From: an uncultured Gammaproteobacteria bacterium | GTDB lineage: Bacteria; Pseudomonadota; Gammaproteobacteria; Poriferisulfidales; GCA-002705445 | Length of the DNA stretch: 57,255 nucleotides | Direction: 5' to 3' | Assembly (NCBI GenBank): GCA_913031205.1 | Contig: CAJWEM010000006.1 | Coordinates: 1 to 57,255 of the forward strand | Shown: in pieces, positions 1-10,601 of the stretch | Layout of the letters: each line of letters opens with the position of its first letter | Position numbering within the stretch: position 1 is the stretch's first letter | The notes under the pieces: model-generated | Database searches by the model: none | Seen by the model: only the letters and a program-made list of their open reading frames with translations | Told to the model about the DNA's origin: nothing | Made by a program: the position numbers and the translations under genes

Positions 1-886
1 TTGTAATGTTAACTGAATTTAATTGCGTATTTGCTTCAATATTTATAATATCGTTCTTTATAGATATTTCTGCGCCAGCTTTTTTTAATTTTTCTATTAT
101 AATTTTTAATGTATCTGGTCTTGTATGCGTTAGAGTAAGTTTTCCTTTTGTAATTGCTGCGGCAACCAAAAATGTAGCTGTTTCTATTCTGTCTGGTAAA
201 ACGTCATAATTACATCCTCTTAATTCTTTTACTCCATCAACTGTTATACTTGAAGTGCCATCACCCTCTATTTGTGCGCCCATTAATCTTAAACAATTTG
301 CCAAATCAATTATCTCTGGTTCTTTTGCTGCATTTTTAATTACAGTTTTACCATTAGCTAATACTGCTGCCATCATCAAATTTTCGGTTCCTGTAACTGT
401 AGCTATAGGTAAAGTTATTTTTGCCCCTTTTAATTTTTTTGCTTTAGCAAAGATATAACCATCCTCAACTTTTATATTTGCTCCCATAGCCTTCAACCCT
501 TCGATATGAAGATTTACTGGTCGAGAGCCAATAGCACATCCCCCCGGTAAGGATACTTTTGCCTCTCCAAAGTGAGCAAGGAGTGGTCCCAAAACTAAAA
601 TAGAAGCGCGCATAGTTTTAACCATTTCGTAAGGCGCATAAAACTTTTTTACTGAAGCAGCATTAACGGAGACTTTCATTTTTTCATCAATTGAAAGATT
701 TGCTCCCATCTCAGTTAGCAAAGAAATAGTTGTGGTTACATCCTGAAGGTGTGGAACGTTACCGATTATTAAATCTTCCTCACATAAAAGACTTGCTGCC
801 AAAATCGGTAAAACTGAATTTTTCGCACCAGAAATTTTTACTTCGCCTTTTAAAGGATTTCCCCCGCTTATAAGTAACTTTTCCAT
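1..886 (-). CDS. murA: UDP-N-acetylglucosamine 1-carboxyvinyltransferase (partial, runs off window start)
   Basis: Own reverse-strand translation: MEKLLISGGNPLKGEVKISGAKNSVLPILAASLLCEEDLIIGNVPHLQDVTT... typical MurA N-terminus; no in-frame stop to window edge. Confidence 0.93.
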   Translation of the reverse strand, partial: MEKLLISGGNPLKGEVKISGAKNSVLPILAASLLCEEDLIIGNVPHLQDVTTTISLLTEMGANLSIDEKMKVSVNAASVKKFYAPYEMVKTMRASILVLGPLLAHFGEAKVSLPGGCAIGSRPVNLHIEGLKAMGANIKVEDGYIFAKAKKLKGAKITLPIATVTGTENLMMAAVLANGKTVIKNAAKEPEIIDLANCLRLMGAQIEGDGTSSITVDGVKELRGCNYDVLPDRIETATFLVAAAITKGKLTLTHTRPDTLKIIIEKLKKAGAEISIKNDIINIEANTQLNSVNIT

Positions 887-889
887 TAA

Positions 890-1516
890 TTAAGACTCAG
901 ATTCTGGGGAGTCAGTTTCTAACCTATTTATAACTGCTTCAATACCTTTTTCTTCGATTTCAGGTAAAAGACTTTTTCTTAAGCTCTTAACAAGTCTCAA
1001 CCCATTCGCTACTACTTCCACAATTTTCCAACTATTGGAAGAATTTTTCATTACATAAATGACTTGAAATGGTGGTTTGCCTTGACCAATAGACAATTCG
1101 GTTTTTACTATGTAAAACCCTTTATTTTTTGTGGAGCTAATTATTGTAATTTTAGAGTTTGAATACTCAACTATTGTTTTGGCATAAATCCTTATTAATT
1201 GATTTTTCAATGCAATTTTAAATCTATTTTTTAAATCCTCAGAAGTATTCTGATAATTTTTTTTACCAATAATACTCTTTATAAGTACTTCAAAGTCTAC
1301 GATTGGCGTTAAAATATTGTCTACCCTTTCGTAAAAGGCAGTTATATCCTCTTCATAGAGTGATTTATTTTTTTCAACATCTAAAAATAGGTCGTTTGCC
1401 GCAGATAAAATCACTTTTTCGGGTGGTAAATCTTCAGCAAAGGAAGATATATTCCCTAATAAAATGAGAAAAGGTAAAAAAATCAATATTGCTTTATTTA
1501 AACTAAATATATTCAT
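890..1516 (-). CDS. MlaC/Ttg2D/HpnM-family periplasmic phospholipid-binding protein
   Basis: ORF with signal peptide, 'ITAFYERVDNILTPIVDFEVLIKSIIGKK' and 'GKPPFQVIYVMKN...WKIVEVVANG' pattern of MlaC family. Confidence 0.8.
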   Translation of the reverse strand: MNIFSLNKAILIFLPFLILLGNISSFAEDLPPEKVILSAANDLFLDVEKNKSLYEEDITAFYERVDNILTPIVDFEVLIKSIIGKKNYQNTSEDLKNRFKIALKNQLIRIYAKTIVEYSNSKITIISSTKNKGFYIVKTELSIGQGKPPFQVIYVMKNSSNSWKIVEVVANGLRLVKSLRKSLLPEIEEKGIEAVINRLETDSPESES

Positions 1517-1548
1517 ATGTCTATTATTTCACATAAGTGTGTGTTTCT

Positions 1549-4074
1549 TCAAGAAACATCCTGATTATTTTCGCTTCCTAAAGGTTTAAATAAAATTAAT
1601 AAAGAAGGTAATAATGTTAATGATGCCAAAAGCGCTGTAAGCATTGCAAGGCCTGTAAGAAGACCAAAGTATATTGTGGGTATAAAATTTGATAAAGATA
1701 AAATTGAAAAACCTATTACTATTATAGATGAAGTGTAATACATTGCTTTGCCAATGCTTCCATGGCAAATTTTTACAGTCTCAAAATAATTCCTGTTCTT
1801 TGAAAATTCCCTTTTAAATCTTATTACATAATGAATCGTATTATCGACGGCAATCCCTACGCTAATCGCTGCTATTGTAATAGTCATTAAATCAAGGGGA
1901 ATGGATTTAAGCCCCATAAAACCAAGAACCAAAGTTGCTGGTAATATATTTGGAATAATTGCAATAACTGCCAAAAATATTGATCGAAATAGTATAAGAA
2001 ACATAAACATTATTGAAATGAAAACGAACCCTATTGTCTGTATTTGAGAGGAGAATAAACTTTGTAGCATATTATTATATAGAACAAGCATATTTGTTGT
2101 TTTAAATCTCTCTTTTGGGTAATTCATTTCCTTTTGTAAAAAATTTTCTACTCTTTCAATAAATTCTTTTCTATTCAAATTCTTGTCAGAATCAATAACT
2201 CTTAAAGTTATTCTAGTTTGAGCCTCATCTTCTGATAAGTATGGATCTAATAAAACTTTTTTTACATCATCTGACAAGGCCTTTTTAAGTGCTCCTACTT
2301 GAAGATCAGATAAAGGCTCATCATCATTTAATCCAATCGCAAGGCGATACAAAGTGCCCAAGGATAAAACTTTTCCTGTTTCTGGTTGAGATTCTAAGTA
2401 ATCGTGAATTTTTAATATCTCTTTAAATTTTGGGTTGCTTAACCAATAACCCGCAACGTCTTCTTCATCATCCCCTAAAATTTCTGATAAACTATCAAAC
2501 TCAAGATCTTCATCCTCTATTTCATTTGTGATTTCTTTGTCTTGGACATCAGACTCAGGTTTATCAATAATTATGTCAAAGGGAGTTGTTCCCCCTAGTT
2601 TTCTATCAATCTCTAACATTCCTTGATGAATTTCAGTATCTGAATGAAAGTAATCAATGAACCTATTTTCAACTTTTACTTTGGATATCCCATAAATACT
2701 TATTGCCATAACAAATATTGAAAAGAAAATAATTTTTACATAATTGTTTATTGAAAAGTTGGCAAATTTTTTTGTAATACTTTTTGTAATGTCATTTTTT
2801 TCTTCAATATATTCCTTAGGTAAAATCATTAGTATTGTAGGAAAAACTATAAAGGTAATTATAAATGCTGAGGTTATACCTACCGTCATCATATAACCAA
2901 AATCAATTACCGGTCTTATGCCACTCACAAATAAAGAGACAAATGCAACTATAGTTGTTAAAGATGTGTAAACGCATGGAATAAACATATAATGTATTGT
3001 CTCTGAAACTATATCGTACTTACTTTTATCTTTTTTTTGAGAATTAAGTTCTCGATATCGGACAGCTAAGTGAATTGTCATCGACATTGTAATTATCAAT
3101 AAAATAGCTGCAAAATTTGATGAGATTACTGTAATTCGCCAATCTATAGAGCCTGCTAAACCGCTAACAAAAATTACTGAAATGATACAGCCAAATAACG
3201 GTATGAAAACCCATCTTATATTTCTAAAGATGACAAAAAGAATTAAAACTAGAAAAAGAAAAACGCCAACTCCAAATTTTTGTACATCTTGGGCAATAAA
3301 ATCTGTCATGTCCGATGTTATCATAGGTACACCACCTAAAAACATTGATGCGTCTGCTTTAAAGCTGTCAATAATTTTTCTAATTTCTTTGATATTTTGT
3401 TTTTCTTTTAACGCATGAAGTGAACTGTAATCTTTAAAATCTGTTTCATATTTACTTAATAATTTTTTTTCATCTGAAGTTAATTCTCTTGAAAGATTTA
3501 TTTCTCTAAGGCTATTTCTATTATTTAATAATTCAAAATACTTTTTATCTTTCTTAAAATTTACAACTATTACTGTTGTGGTTGAATCCTCGCTCATTAA
3601 TAAATTTTTATAAAGTGGGCTTGATTCAAATTCTTTTTTAGCTAGGTTCAAATCAATATCTTTTGATCTTAAAGTTCTTTGCTCATTAGACAAATCAGAA
3701 AATCCAATTTTTGGACTATTTAAAAGCGGAACATCAAGTATAGTAAGAACTTCGCTAACATCAGAAATATCTTTCTTAAGCTTAATTGAGATGTCATTAA
3801 GTAAATTTAAAGATTCTTGATTATATATTCCGTTGTCAGGTTTGAAGGTAATCACAACAAAATCTTCTGTGCCATATCTTGCGCTTGTTGCTCTATAATA
3901 TTTTAAAGCTTGATCATTTTCTAAAACCAATGAATCCGCAGATGCATCCATTTTAAAGTCTTTAATACTTAGAGAGTAAATAGAAATAATTACTAAAGTT
4001 ACAAGTAGCGATATGAGTGGCTTTTTGAAAATTAAAAAATCGTAAAAACTTACTACTTTAGCTATACTTTTCAT
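1549..4074 (-). CDS. MMPL/RND-superfamily (HpnN-like) exporter
   Basis: 841 aa with two repeated TM bundles and large periplasmic loops; 'SVGIAVDNTIHYVIRFKREF' RND motif. Confidence 0.8.
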   Translation of the reverse strand: MKSIAKVVSFYDFLIFKKPLISLLVTLVIISIYSLSIKDFKMDASADSLVLENDQALKYYRATSARYGTEDFVVITFKPDNGIYNQESLNLLNDISIKLKKDISDVSEVLTILDVPLLNSPKIGFSDLSNEQRTLRSKDIDLNLAKKEFESSPLYKNLLMSEDSTTTVIVVNFKKDKKYFELLNNRNSLREINLSRELTSDEKKLLSKYETDFKDYSSLHALKEKQNIKEIRKIIDSFKADASMFLGGVPMITSDMTDFIAQDVQKFGVGVFLFLVLILFVIFRNIRWVFIPLFGCIISVIFVSGLAGSIDWRITVISSNFAAILLIITMSMTIHLAVRYRELNSQKKDKSKYDIVSETIHYMFIPCVYTSLTTIVAFVSLFVSGIRPVIDFGYMMTVGITSAFIITFIVFPTILMILPKEYIEEKNDITKSITKKFANFSINNYVKIIFFSIFVMAISIYGISKVKVENRFIDYFHSDTEIHQGMLEIDRKLGGTTPFDIIIDKPESDVQDKEITNEIEDEDLEFDSLSEILGDDEEDVAGYWLSNPKFKEILKIHDYLESQPETGKVLSLGTLYRLAIGLNDDEPLSDLQVGALKKALSDDVKKVLLDPYLSEDEAQTRITLRVIDSDKNLNRKEFIERVENFLQKEMNYPKERFKTTNMLVLYNNMLQSLFSSQIQTIGFVFISIMFMFLILFRSIFLAVIAIIPNILPATLVLGFMGLKSIPLDLMTITIAAISVGIAVDNTIHYVIRFKREFSKNRNYFETVKICHGSIGKAMYYTSSIIVIGFSILSLSNFIPTIYFGLLTGLAMLTALLASLTLLPSLLILFKPLGSENNQDVS

Positions 4075-4207
4075 ATATGGCGTTTACTTAATGAATGTTT
4101 TGATATGTCTACTATTATAGCTATTTTATGTCAGCATTCTACAAAATTAACGAGATATGATTAATATTATCTTATATAATTAATAAAATTTTTTTTAACT
4201 TAAACAA

Positions 4208-5188
4208 ATGTCAAAATTGCAAAAAAAAGATGTTATACAGCTAGCCAAAGATATTATTGGAATTGAAGTTGCTGCGCTAAATTCTCTTAAAAAATCTTTG
4301 GACGAAAACTTGTATTCTCTTTGTAAAAGAATCAACGAAACAAAGGGAAAGGTTATTTTAATTGGTGTTGGTAAGTCGGGGCATATTGCAAATAAAATTG
4401 CGGCGACTCTATCAAGCACAGGTACACCAGCGATCTTTTTACATCCAAGCGAAGGGATGCATGGAGATTTAGGCGTTATTAGCAAATTTGACATTATTTT
4501 ACTAATATCAAACTCTGGATCTACACCTGAAATTCTAAACATCTTGCCAAACCTCGAAAAAAAAGGTTGCTCTATAATGAGCTTATGTGGCAATAGAAAT
4601 TCAAAGATTTATGAAGAGTCTGATCTGTCCATAGACATTTCTGTTAAGAAAGAAGCTTGCCCACATGATTTAGCGCCTACAGCAAGTACAACAACTGCTT
4701 TAGTTTTGGGAGATGTGATTGCAATAATTTTAATGAAGATGAAAAATTTTACGGCACAAGAATTTGGTGAAAATCATCCTGGTGGACAATTAGGTAAAAA
4801 TTTAAATTTAAAAATAAAAGATATTATGCATAAAGGCAAAGACATACCGATTTTAAAATCAGAGAAAATGCTTAAAGATGCATTGTTTGAAATGACGAAG
4901 AAAAATCTAGGTTGTGTAATTATTATAGATCATAATAATAAAGCATCTGGTTTTTTTACCGATGGTGATCTGAGAAGAGTTATAAAGAAATCAATTGATA
5001 TTCATAATACTAAAATAAAAAAAATCATGAATAAAAATTTTTTATTTTGTAACGAAGACGATTATGCAACTGATACTTTGATAAAAATGAAAAAAAATAA
5101 AATTAATTCTCTACCGGTTTTAGATAAAAAAAAGAAAGTTGTTGGCGCTATAAATATGCATATACTTGTAAATTCAGGAATGAGATAA
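4208..5188 (+). CDS. kdsD: Arabinose-5-phosphate isomerase (KpsF/GutQ family, SIS + CBS domains)
   Basis: SIS motif 'GVGKSGHIANKIAATLSSTGTPAIFLHPSEGMHGDLG', C-terminal CBS pair. Confidence 0.92.
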   Translation: MSKLQKKDVIQLAKDIIGIEVAALNSLKKSLDENLYSLCKRINETKGKVILIGVGKSGHIANKIAATLSSTGTPAIFLHPSEGMHGDLGVISKFDIILLISNSGSTPEILNILPNLEKKGCSIMSLCGNRNSKIYEESDLSIDISVKKEACPHDLAPTASTTTALVLGDVIAIILMKMKNFTAQEFGENHPGGQLGKNLNLKIKDIMHKGKDIPILKSEKMLKDALFEMTKKNLGCVIIIDHNNKASGFFTDGDLRRVIKKSIDIHNTKIKKIMNKNFLFCNEDDYATDTLIKMKKNKINSLPVLDKKKKVVGAINMHILVNSGMR

Positions 5189-5191
5189 AAA

Positions 5192-5758
5192 GTGAACTAT
5201 ATAAAAAAAAACTTTTTTAATTTTTTAATACTGATTATAGGCTGTATTTCGGTAATATATATCAATAATAAAGCTGACGATGTTTTAGAAGTTAGCTCGA
5301 CAGAAATTATAACCATGCCAGATAATTCATTTAATAATGTGAAATACATTGCGATGGATGACAATGGAAATCCTCTTTATACTGTAACTAGCCCGGTGAT
5401 GAAGCAATTTTTTAATAATGAGGTTATCGAAGCATTAAACCCAAATATTCTTCTTTTTCGAGACGATAAGCCGCCTACAAAAATTATTTCAAAATCTGGA
5501 TCAATTGCATATAAAAGAAAAAACATCAAATTATTTGGGGATGTAAAAATGTTTTTTCAGGAAAAAGAATCTGATCCTCTTTTAAAATTAAATACTGATG
5601 AAATATATATATATTTGAACGAACAATTAGCTGTAACAGACTCAAATGTTTATATAACAAAAAATAAATCCTACTTAAACGGAAAAGGAATGAAGAGCAG
5701 CCTATTGAAAGGAGAGTTTGTAATATTCGAACAAACAAGAGGAAAGTATATTGAGTAA
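5192..5758 (+). CDS. lptC: LPS export periplasmic/IM protein LptC
   Basis: Single N-terminal TM, size and position between kdsD and lptA; starts GTG. Confidence 0.75.
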   Translation: MNYIKKNFFNFLILIIGCISVIYINNKADDVLEVSSTEIITMPDNSFNNVKYIAMDDNGNPLYTVTSPVMKQFFNNEVIEALNPNILLFRDDKPPTKIISKSGSIAYKRKNIKLFGDVKMFFQEKESDPLLKLNTDEIYIYLNEQLAVTDSNVYITKNKSYLNGKGMKSSLLKGEFVIFEQTRGKYIE

Positions 5759-6245
5759 ATTAAATTATATTATTGTAATATTTTCGATATTTATATCTAC
5801 TTCAGTATATGCTTACGAATTAGATAAAAATAAACCAATTTTTTTAGAGTCAGATTCAGCAAAATGGGATGAAGATTCTCAAAAGAGCACATATAGGGGT
5901 AATGTAGTTGTCACTCAAGGCAGCATGCTACTTACTGGAGATTTGCTGATAGTCACATCGAAAAATAATGAAATTAATGACATGATTATCACTGGAGAAA
6001 AGTCAACTTATAAGCAAAAAACACGAAGTGGTAAAATCATTAATGGAGAGGCTTATAAGATTCAATATTTCGTAGATACATCCAAAATTATTTTTTTGAA
6101 TCAAGCAGTCCTAACTCAATCAAATAATGTAGTTAGAAGTAATAAGATAATTTACATAACTGAAAGCGAAAATATAATTGCGGGTGATAAGGCTGGAAAA
6201 TCAAGAGTAAAAATGACTCTCGAACCGAAAAGCGAAAATGAATAA
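5751..6245 (+). CDS. lptA: LPS transport periplasmic protein LptA (OstA-like)
   Basis: '[38 protein letters not shown]' OstA-like N domain; position before lptB. Confidence 0.88.
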   Translation: MSKLNYIIVIFSIFISTSVYAYELDKNKPIFLESDSAKWDEDSQKSTYRGNVVVTQGSMLLTGDLLIVTSKNNEINDMIITGEKSTYKQKTRSGKIINGEAYKIQYFVDTSKIIFLNQAVLTQSNNVVRSNKIIYITESENIIAGDKAGKSRVKMTLEPKSENE

Positions 6246-6963
6246 ACTCAGTGTTAAGAAAATATCAAAATCTTATGATTCAAAAAAAGTTGTCTCAAAT
6301 GTTTCAATTGAGGTTTGTACTGGTGAGGTTATTGGCTTGCTTGGTCCAAATGGAGCTGGTAAAACAACGTGTTTTTATATGATTACAGGATTAATCTCTC
6401 CTGAAACAGGTAGCATCAATTTAAACCAGAAAAATATTACTAACCTTACAATTGATCAAAGAGCAAATTTAGGATTGGGGTATCTTGCCCAAGAACCTTC
6501 AATATTCAGAGGCTTATCAGTTAGTGATAATATTTTTTCTATTTTAGAGCAAAGATCTGATATTGATAAAAAAGAAAAAGAAGAAAAACTTTCCTATTTA
6601 CTTGAGAAATTTAATATAAGCCATATAAAGAACACTATGGGTATAAGTTTGTCTGGTGGTGAGAGGAGAAGAGCTGAAATTGCAAGAGCGTTAGCATCAG
6701 ATCCTAAATTCATTTTATTAGATGAACCTTTTGCAGGAATTGATCCAATATCAGTAATTGATATTCAAGAAATAATAAAAGATTTAAAAGAAAATAAAAT
6801 AGGCATACTAATCACTGATCACAATGTTAGAGAAACTCTTAATGTTTGTGATAGGTCGTACATTTTAAATGATAGTAAAATAATTGCTGAAGGAAACTCT
6901 GAAGATATTCTAAAAGATGATAAGGTGAAAAAAGTTTATCTAGGGGAAAAATTTAAAATGTAA
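6238..6963 (+). CDS. lptB: LPS export ABC transporter ATPase LptB
   Basis: Walker [10 protein letters not shown], signature LSGGERRR, LptB-typical '[18 protein letters not shown]'. Confidence 0.94.
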   Translation: MNKLSVKKISKSYDSKKVVSNVSIEVCTGEVIGLLGPNGAGKTTCFYMITGLISPETGSINLNQKNITNLTIDQRANLGLGYLAQEPSIFRGLSVSDNIFSILEQRSDIDKKEKEEKLSYLLEKFNISHIKNTMGISLSGGERRRAEIARALASDPKFILLDEPFAGIDPISVIDIQEIIKDLKENKIGILITDHNVRETLNVCDRSYILNDSKIIAEGNSEDILKDDKVKKVYLGEKFKM

Positions 6964-6976
6964 TATTAAAATTATT

Positions 6977-8344
6977 ATGAAAGCAAGATTAATTGCAAAA
7001 CAAGTATCTAAATTATCCTTGAGCCCACAGCTTCAAAGTGCAATAAAGCTTCTCCAGATGTCCGCCATTGAAATTAATAATGAAATTCAAAAAATTTTTG
7101 AAAATAATCCTCTTATTGAAAAAGAAGATAGTTGTGAGGATTTTGAATATAACGAATGTGAAAATCACTATTCACATTATCAAGCAAATCTATTAACAGG
7201 AATAAGAAAACAGTCTATATCTACAAGTGAAATAATCGAGAAAGTAACAGCTGATGAAGCTAATATTAAGCAGCATTTGATGTGGCAAATACATCTACTT
7301 AACATATCTGACAAAGATAAAAAATTGGCTGAATTGATAATAGATTATATAAACGATGATGGCTTTCTAATTAAAAATATAGAAACTATTTTTGATGATG
7401 TGTATTTAAATTCTGAAACCTCCATTGACGAGCTCATCGCGGTTCAGCATCTAATTCAGAATTTAGATCCTGTTGGAACATGCTGCATTGGAATACAAGA
7501 ATCTCTACTTGTCCAATTACAGAATATTTCCCCCAAAACAGAAATTATTAGTAAATGCCAAATAATTTTAAAAGATTTTTTTGAAGAGTTTGTCGCGAAT
7601 GAATTTAATGTAATTAAAAAAAATATTCAATTAAATGATAGTGAAATTGCGGAGATAAAAAAATTAATTAAAAGTCAAAATGCAAGGCCAGGATCTAAAA
7701 TCTCTACAACGAGAGAAATAAATTATATTGTTCCAGACGTAAAAATTTCAAAAAAAGAAACTGAATGGGAAATAAAAGCAAACCACCTTATTTCACCAAA
7801 TATTTCTATCAATGAAGAATACGTAAAGCTTATAGAATCTAATATAAAAAACGAAGATTCAGAATTTTTAAAAGAAAATTTAAGAGAAGCGAAGAGTTTT
7901 ATAAAAAATATAAAATATCGAAACGATACTTTGCTAAATATCTCTCAATGTATTTTTAATAAACAACTAGAATTTTTTAAAGAAGGTTCTTTAAAAATAG
8001 TTCCTTTGAAGTTAAATGAAGTTGCTAAAGAAATAGGAGTCCATGAATCAACTGTTTCAAGACTAACAAGTGGGAAATATATAGAGACACCGTATGGTGT
8101 GTTCGAATTAAAATACTTTTTTTCTAGGTATATCACAAATGATTCAGGAGAAAATATTTCTTCAAGTTCAATTAAAGAAAAAATAAAAATGATTATAAAA
8201 TCTGAGAATAAAGCAAAACCTTTATCTGATGAAAAAATAGTCAATCTCTTAAAAAAAGAAAATATTAATATTGCCAGAAGGACAGTATCAAAATACCGGA
8301 TTGCATTGAATTACGAATCATCCTCAAAAAGAAAAACAAAATAG
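6977..8344 (+). CDS. rpoN: RNA polymerase sigma-54 factor
   Basis: N-terminal 'LSLSPQLQSAIKLLQMS', C-terminal RpoN box 'ARRTVSKYR'. Confidence 0.95.
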   Translation: MKARLIAKQVSKLSLSPQLQSAIKLLQMSAIEINNEIQKIFENNPLIEKEDSCEDFEYNECENHYSHYQANLLTGIRKQSISTSEIIEKVTADEANIKQHLMWQIHLLNISDKDKKLAELIIDYINDDGFLIKNIETIFDDVYLNSETSIDELIAVQHLIQNLDPVGTCCIGIQESLLVQLQNISPKTEIISKCQIILKDFFEEFVANEFNVIKKNIQLNDSEIAEIKKLIKSQNARPGSKISTTREINYIVPDVKISKKETEWEIKANHLISPNISINEEYVKLIESNIKNEDSEFLKENLREAKSFIKNIKYRNDTLLNISQCIFNKQLEFFKEGSLKIVPLKLNEVAKEIGVHESTVSRLTSGKYIETPYGVFELKYFFSRYITNDSGENISSSSIKEKIKMIIKSENKAKPLSDEKIVNLLKKENINIARRTVSKYRIALNYESSSKRKTK

Positions 8345-8417
8345 AGTTTTTTATAAAACTTGTTACACTAATTAAAATAGAGTTTGTTAATGAAATTTTA
8401 AATGTTTGTAATAAGAG

Positions 8418-9770
8418 ATGTCTATGCCTACAGAAAGCCAAATTTTAAAATTAGATGCAATATCTGAATCATTGAATTCTGGAGCAATGTTAAAAGCAAA
8501 GCTAATTTTAAATGGTCTTCATCCCGCAGAAATTGCAAGGTTACTTGAAAGCTCGCCACCCAGACAGCGAAGATTAATTTGGGAAATGCTCGACCACTCA
8601 TATGATGGTGAAGTTTTATTAGAGGTTGGTGAGGAAGTTAGAAATAATCTAATGGAATCTATGGATGAGCAATCCTTATTAGCAGCAACAAAGGGTCTTG
8701 ACGTTGATGATCTTGCAGATTTACTTGATGAACTGCCTGAAACTGTGGTTAAGCAGGCTCTTAAAGGGATGGATTATCAGTACAGAACAAGGTTAGAAGG
8801 TGTTATGAATTATAATGAAGACACTGCTGGTGGTCTAATGAATACTGATACCATTACTATAAGACCTGATGTTACTCTGGATGTTGTCCTAAAATATTTA
8901 AGATTAAAAAAAGAAATACCTCAAAATACTGACAATATAATTGTTGTTGATAGATATAATCATTATTTAGGTACTTTGTCTGTAACAACACTCCTGTGCG
9001 CTGATCCTGAAAAAACTGTCTCAGAGTCAATGAATAACGATTACATTTCTATTAGCGCAGATTCGCTTGCGAACGAGGTTGTAAATATTTTTGAAGACAG
9101 AGATTTGGTATCTGCACCAGTCGTTGACCAAAACAATATATTACTTGGAAGAATTACAATTGACGATGTTGTTGATGTAATTCGTGAGGAAAGCGAACAT
9201 ACAGTTCTTAATATGGCTGGTCTTACTGATGAAGAGGATATATTTGCACCAGTTCTTCCTTCTACGCGACGAAGAGCAATTTGGTTAGGTATAAATTTAA
9301 TTACTGCTTTGATAGCCTCTGGTGTGATTAGCTTATTTCAAAATACAATTGAACAAGTTGTTGCGTTAGCAGTACTAATGCCGATTGTTGCGAGTATGGG
9401 AGGTATTGCAGGTTCTCAAACTTTAACTCTTGTAATTAGAGGAATTGCTTTAGGAAATGTTAGTTCTACAAATTCAAGATCACTTTTATTTAAAGAAATA
9501 TCTATTGGGTTACTAAATAGTTTTCTTTGGGCAACAGTAATTGGTGTGTTATCTTCATACTGGTTTGATAATTATCTTATTGGAATTGTCATCGGTATAG
9601 CCATGATTGCAAATTTAGGTTTTGCAGCGTTATCTGGTGTATTAGTTCCTATAATGCTTAAAAGAATTGGGGTTGATCCAGCCCTAGGAGGAGGAGTAAT
9701 TTTAACAACCATTACTGATGTAATTGGATTTTTCTCATTCCTAGCTTTAGGTACAATTTTTCTATTATGA
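8418..9770 (+). CDS. mgtE: Magnesium transporter MgtE
   Basis: MgtE N domain, CBS pair, TM domain 'MPIVASMGGIAGSQTLTLVIRGIALG'. Confidence 0.93.
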   Translation: MSMPTESQILKLDAISESLNSGAMLKAKLILNGLHPAEIARLLESSPPRQRRLIWEMLDHSYDGEVLLEVGEEVRNNLMESMDEQSLLAATKGLDVDDLADLLDELPETVVKQALKGMDYQYRTRLEGVMNYNEDTAGGLMNTDTITIRPDVTLDVVLKYLRLKKEIPQNTDNIIVVDRYNHYLGTLSVTTLLCADPEKTVSESMNNDYISISADSLANEVVNIFEDRDLVSAPVVDQNNILLGRITIDDVVDVIREESEHTVLNMAGLTDEEDIFAPVLPSTRRRAIWLGINLITALIASGVISLFQNTIEQVVALAVLMPIVASMGGIAGSQTLTLVIRGIALGNVSSTNSRSLLFKEISIGLLNSFLWATVIGVLSSYWFDNYLIGIVIGIAMIANLGFAALSGVLVPIMLKRIGVDPALGGGVILTTITDVIGFFSFLALGTIFLL

Positions 9771-9780
9771 TTTTTATTGA

Positions 9781-10023
9781 TTAAAAATTCTTTTTAATTA
9801 CGTTTTTTGCCGACTTTGAAATGGAATACGTAGTTTCTTTAAATTTTTTCAATAATTTTTTCGCCCATATAAATTCTGTAGCTAACAAGGCTAATCCTGC
9901 GGGTATAACAATAATAGCTGGGCCTGGTGTAAAAAAGAGTATGCACCCAATTAAAACAATAGAAATACCTATTAAAAAAATTGCTAATCTTCTAATTTGT
10001 TTATATAGATTTTCAGGTGTCAT
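9781..10023 (-). CDS. Small membrane protein, PGPGW-like family
   Basis: Two hydrophobic segments around 'FTPGPAIIVIPAGLALLATEFIWAKKLLKK'. Confidence 0.7.
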   Translation of the reverse strand: MTPENLYKQIRRLAIFLIGISIVLIGCILFFTPGPAIIVIPAGLALLATEFIWAKKLLKKFKETTYSISKSAKNVIKKNF

Positions 10024-10027
10024 GAAT

Positions 10028-10591
10028 CTATTTTGGTAATGTCACTCCAGTTTGTTTCTGATATTTTCCACCTCTATCTTTATAAGATACTTCGCATGCA
10101 GAATCAGATTCAAAGAAGACCATTTGTGCAACGCCCTCATTTGCATATATTTTTGCTGGTAATGTAGTTGTATTGGAGAACTCAAGGGTTACATGTCCCT
10201 CCCACTCTGGCTCTAAAGGCGTAACGTTTACAATGATTCCACATCTAGCGTAAGTAGATTTCCCTAAACATATTGTCAAAACCGACCTTGGTATTTTGAA
10301 ATATTCAATGGTTGATGCGAGAGCAAATGAATTTGGTGGGATAATGCAAGTATCGCCTTCAAAGTCAAAAAAGCTATCTTTGTCAAAATTTTTAGGATCT
10401 ACAATTGCAGAATTTATATTTGTAAAAATCTTAAATCTACTTGAACACCGAACATCATAACCATAACTTGAGGTACCATATGATATTACTTTATTTCCTG
10501 AAAGTTCTTTTACTTGGTCTGGCTCAAAGGGTGAAATCATGTTTTCTTCCTTTGCCATCTTTTTTATCCAATGGTCAGATTTTATAGACAT
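10028..10591 (-). CDS. dcd: dCTP deaminase
   Basis: '[14 protein letters not shown]', '[47 protein letters not shown]'. Confidence 0.95.
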   Translation of the reverse strand: MSIKSDHWIKKMAKEENMISPFEPDQVKELSGNKVISYGTSSYGYDVRCSSRFKIFTNINSAIVDPKNFDKDSFFDFEGDTCIIPPNSFALASTIEYFKIPRSVLTICLGKSTYARCGIIVNVTPLEPEWEGHVTLEFSNTTTLPAKIYANEGVAQMVFFESDSACEVSYKDRGGKYQKQTGVTLPK

Positions 10592-10601
10592 ATTTTTTTC
10601 A

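Noticed and set aside
6-458. Two forward ORFs of 67 aa
   Set aside because: Antisense shadow of murA, whose reverse-strand frame is open and clearly homologous
4195-4593. 132-aa minus ORF
   Set aside because: Antisense to kdsD (SIS domain), no family resemblance
9780-9798. Perfect inverted repeat ATTAAAAA-TTC-TTTTTAAT between convergent mgtE and PGPGW gene
   Set aside because: All-A/T stem overlapping a stop codon; too weak to call a terminator in such AT-rich DNA
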